From positions 1 through 6,847 of the forward strand of contig CAJTML010000110.1 in the NCBI GenBank assembly GCA_910577495.1: DNA of 6,847 nt, given 5' to 3'. This stretch comes from an uncultured Eggerthellaceae bacterium. GTDB lineage: Bacteria; Actinomycetota; Coriobacteriia; Coriobacteriales; Eggerthellaceae. The translations under genes were made by a program, and so were the position numbers. The notes under the pieces are model-generated. The model searched no databases. It was given only the letters and a program-made list of their open reading frames with translations, and was not told the origin of the DNA. Every line of letters starts with the position of its first letter. The stretch's first letter is position 1. Shown piece by piece: positions 6,362 through 6,847 of the stretch.

Positions 6362-6847
6362 AAGAATTCCTCTTGTTCTGGTAATTTAATACCCGCAGGT
6401 GACTCAGGCAAAACTGGCGAACTATTCTGCTCGGCAAGCGCCTCATCGGTTCGGCGCTGTTTCATTTCCTGATCACTATTATACTGCTGCAATACCCGAT
6501 ACAACTCTTCTGCAACTTCTTCAGGAACAACGCGTGCAGCCTTAATCTCTTCCAATGTTGCCGCTTTCAAGTTTCTAAAGGACTTAAAAGCCTTCAAAAG
6601 CGCTTTTTTGCGGACCGGCCCCATGCCAACAACTTCGTCAAGAATTGAAGCGGTCATGCCTTTTCCACGCAACTCACGATGAAACGTAATGGCGAAACGA
6701 TGCGCCTCATCGCGCACTTGCTTCACCAAATACAGCGAAGCAGACCCGCTCGGCAAAACCACCGGACCGGTATCTTGCCACGGCACAAACAGCTCCTCGT
6801 CTCGTTTCGCAAGACCAGCAATGGCAATGTCATCAATACCCAGCCCA
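6358..6847 (-). CDS. uvrC: UvrC, excinuclease ABC subunit C, C-terminal part (5' end beyond window)
   Basis: UvrC makes the two incisions around DNA damage bound by UvrAB in nucleotide excision repair. About 162 C-terminal residues are present; the frame is open to the right edge (first whole codon ends at 6846), so the GIY-YIG domain, UvrB-binding region and most of the RNase H-like domain are outside. Visible parts are the end of the RNase H-like nuclease domain (IAGLAKRDEELFVP, then VRDEAHRFAITFHR, both diagnostic) and the C-terminal helix-hairpin-helix region: SILDEVVGMGPVRKKALLKAF is the first hairpin. The second hairpin is degenerate (AARVVPEEVAEEL, without the usual Pro-Gly-Ile/Val). 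About 45 polar, acidic residues follow to the end (LPEQEEFL). The TGA stop overlaps the rapZ start by 4 bases, so uvrC and rapZ are probably cotranscribed and translationally coupled. Confidence 0.95.
   Translation of the reverse strand, partial: GLGIDDIAIAGLAKRDEELFVPWQDTGPVVLPSGSASLYLVKQVRDEAHRFAITFHRELRGKGMTASILDEVVGMGPVRKKALLKAFKSFRNLKAATLEEIKAARVVPEEVAEELYRVLQQYNSDQEMKQRRTDEALAEQNSSPVLPESPAGIKLPEQEEFL
6368..6373 (-). promoter_or_regulatory. Ribosome binding site of rapZ within the 3' end of uvrC
   Basis: AGAGGA on the - strand lies 6 bases before the rapZ ATG, inside the last codons of uvrC. Together with the ATGA overlap it fixes the rapZ start. Confidence 0.75.

Noticed and set aside
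6784..6786. GTG at 6786 as a gene start
   Set aside because: The frame continues upstream to the window edge with conserved UvrC sequence (IAGLAKRDEELFVP), so this codon is internal.

Overview
The window looks chromosomal and comes from a moderately high-GC actinobacterium, most likely a member of the Coriobacteriia; genus cannot be decided. Three things point there. The gene order uvrC-rapZ-yvcK-whiA is the classic actinobacterial one. RapZ has an actinobacterial-type P-loop with Arg in place of the usual Lys. The protein on the other strand is a large, acidic, Asp-Pro-rich, sortase-anchored surface protein of a kind common in gut and oral Coriobacteriia.

Left part (1 to about 3164, + strand): one long reading frame for a cell-wall-anchored surface protein. 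It enters from beyond the left edge and ends with an LAKTG sorting signal, a membrane segment and an Arg-rich tail. The order is an unassigned N-terminal region, a bacterial Ig-like (Big_2-like) domain, a first DUF11-type beta-sandwich, a DPDNP-rich spacer, two more DUF11-type domains, then the anchor. The frame is broken by one in-frame TAA at 813-815, inside the first DUF11-type domain, with no frameshift. What looks like two genes (3-815 and 849-3164) is therefore most likely one gene carrying a nonsense mutation, or a sequencing/assembly error. Translation restarted after the stop would lack a signal peptide.

Middle (3165-3288): a short gap between convergent genes. It holds a strong hairpin terminator, usable from both sides, and a small cluster of TGTGAC/GTCACA repeats.

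Right part (3289-6847, - strand): a tightly packed operon read right to left. It holds the C-terminal part of UvrC (nucleotide excision repair), RapZ (P-loop nucleotide-binding regulator), YvcK/GlmR (CofD-like carbon and cell-wall regulator) and WhiA (LAGLIDADG-like/HTH transcription factor). uvrC and rapZ overlap by 4 bases (ATGA), rapZ and yvcK are 5 bases apart, and yvcK and whiA overlap by 22 bases. This implies one transcript with translational coupling. The operon joins DNA repair with regulators of cell-envelope precursor supply and cell division. No promoter for either unit lies inside the window. I see no RNA genes, CRISPR array, insertion sequence or phage gene. The main point of interest is the stop codon in the surface-protein gene; I found no convincing new system.
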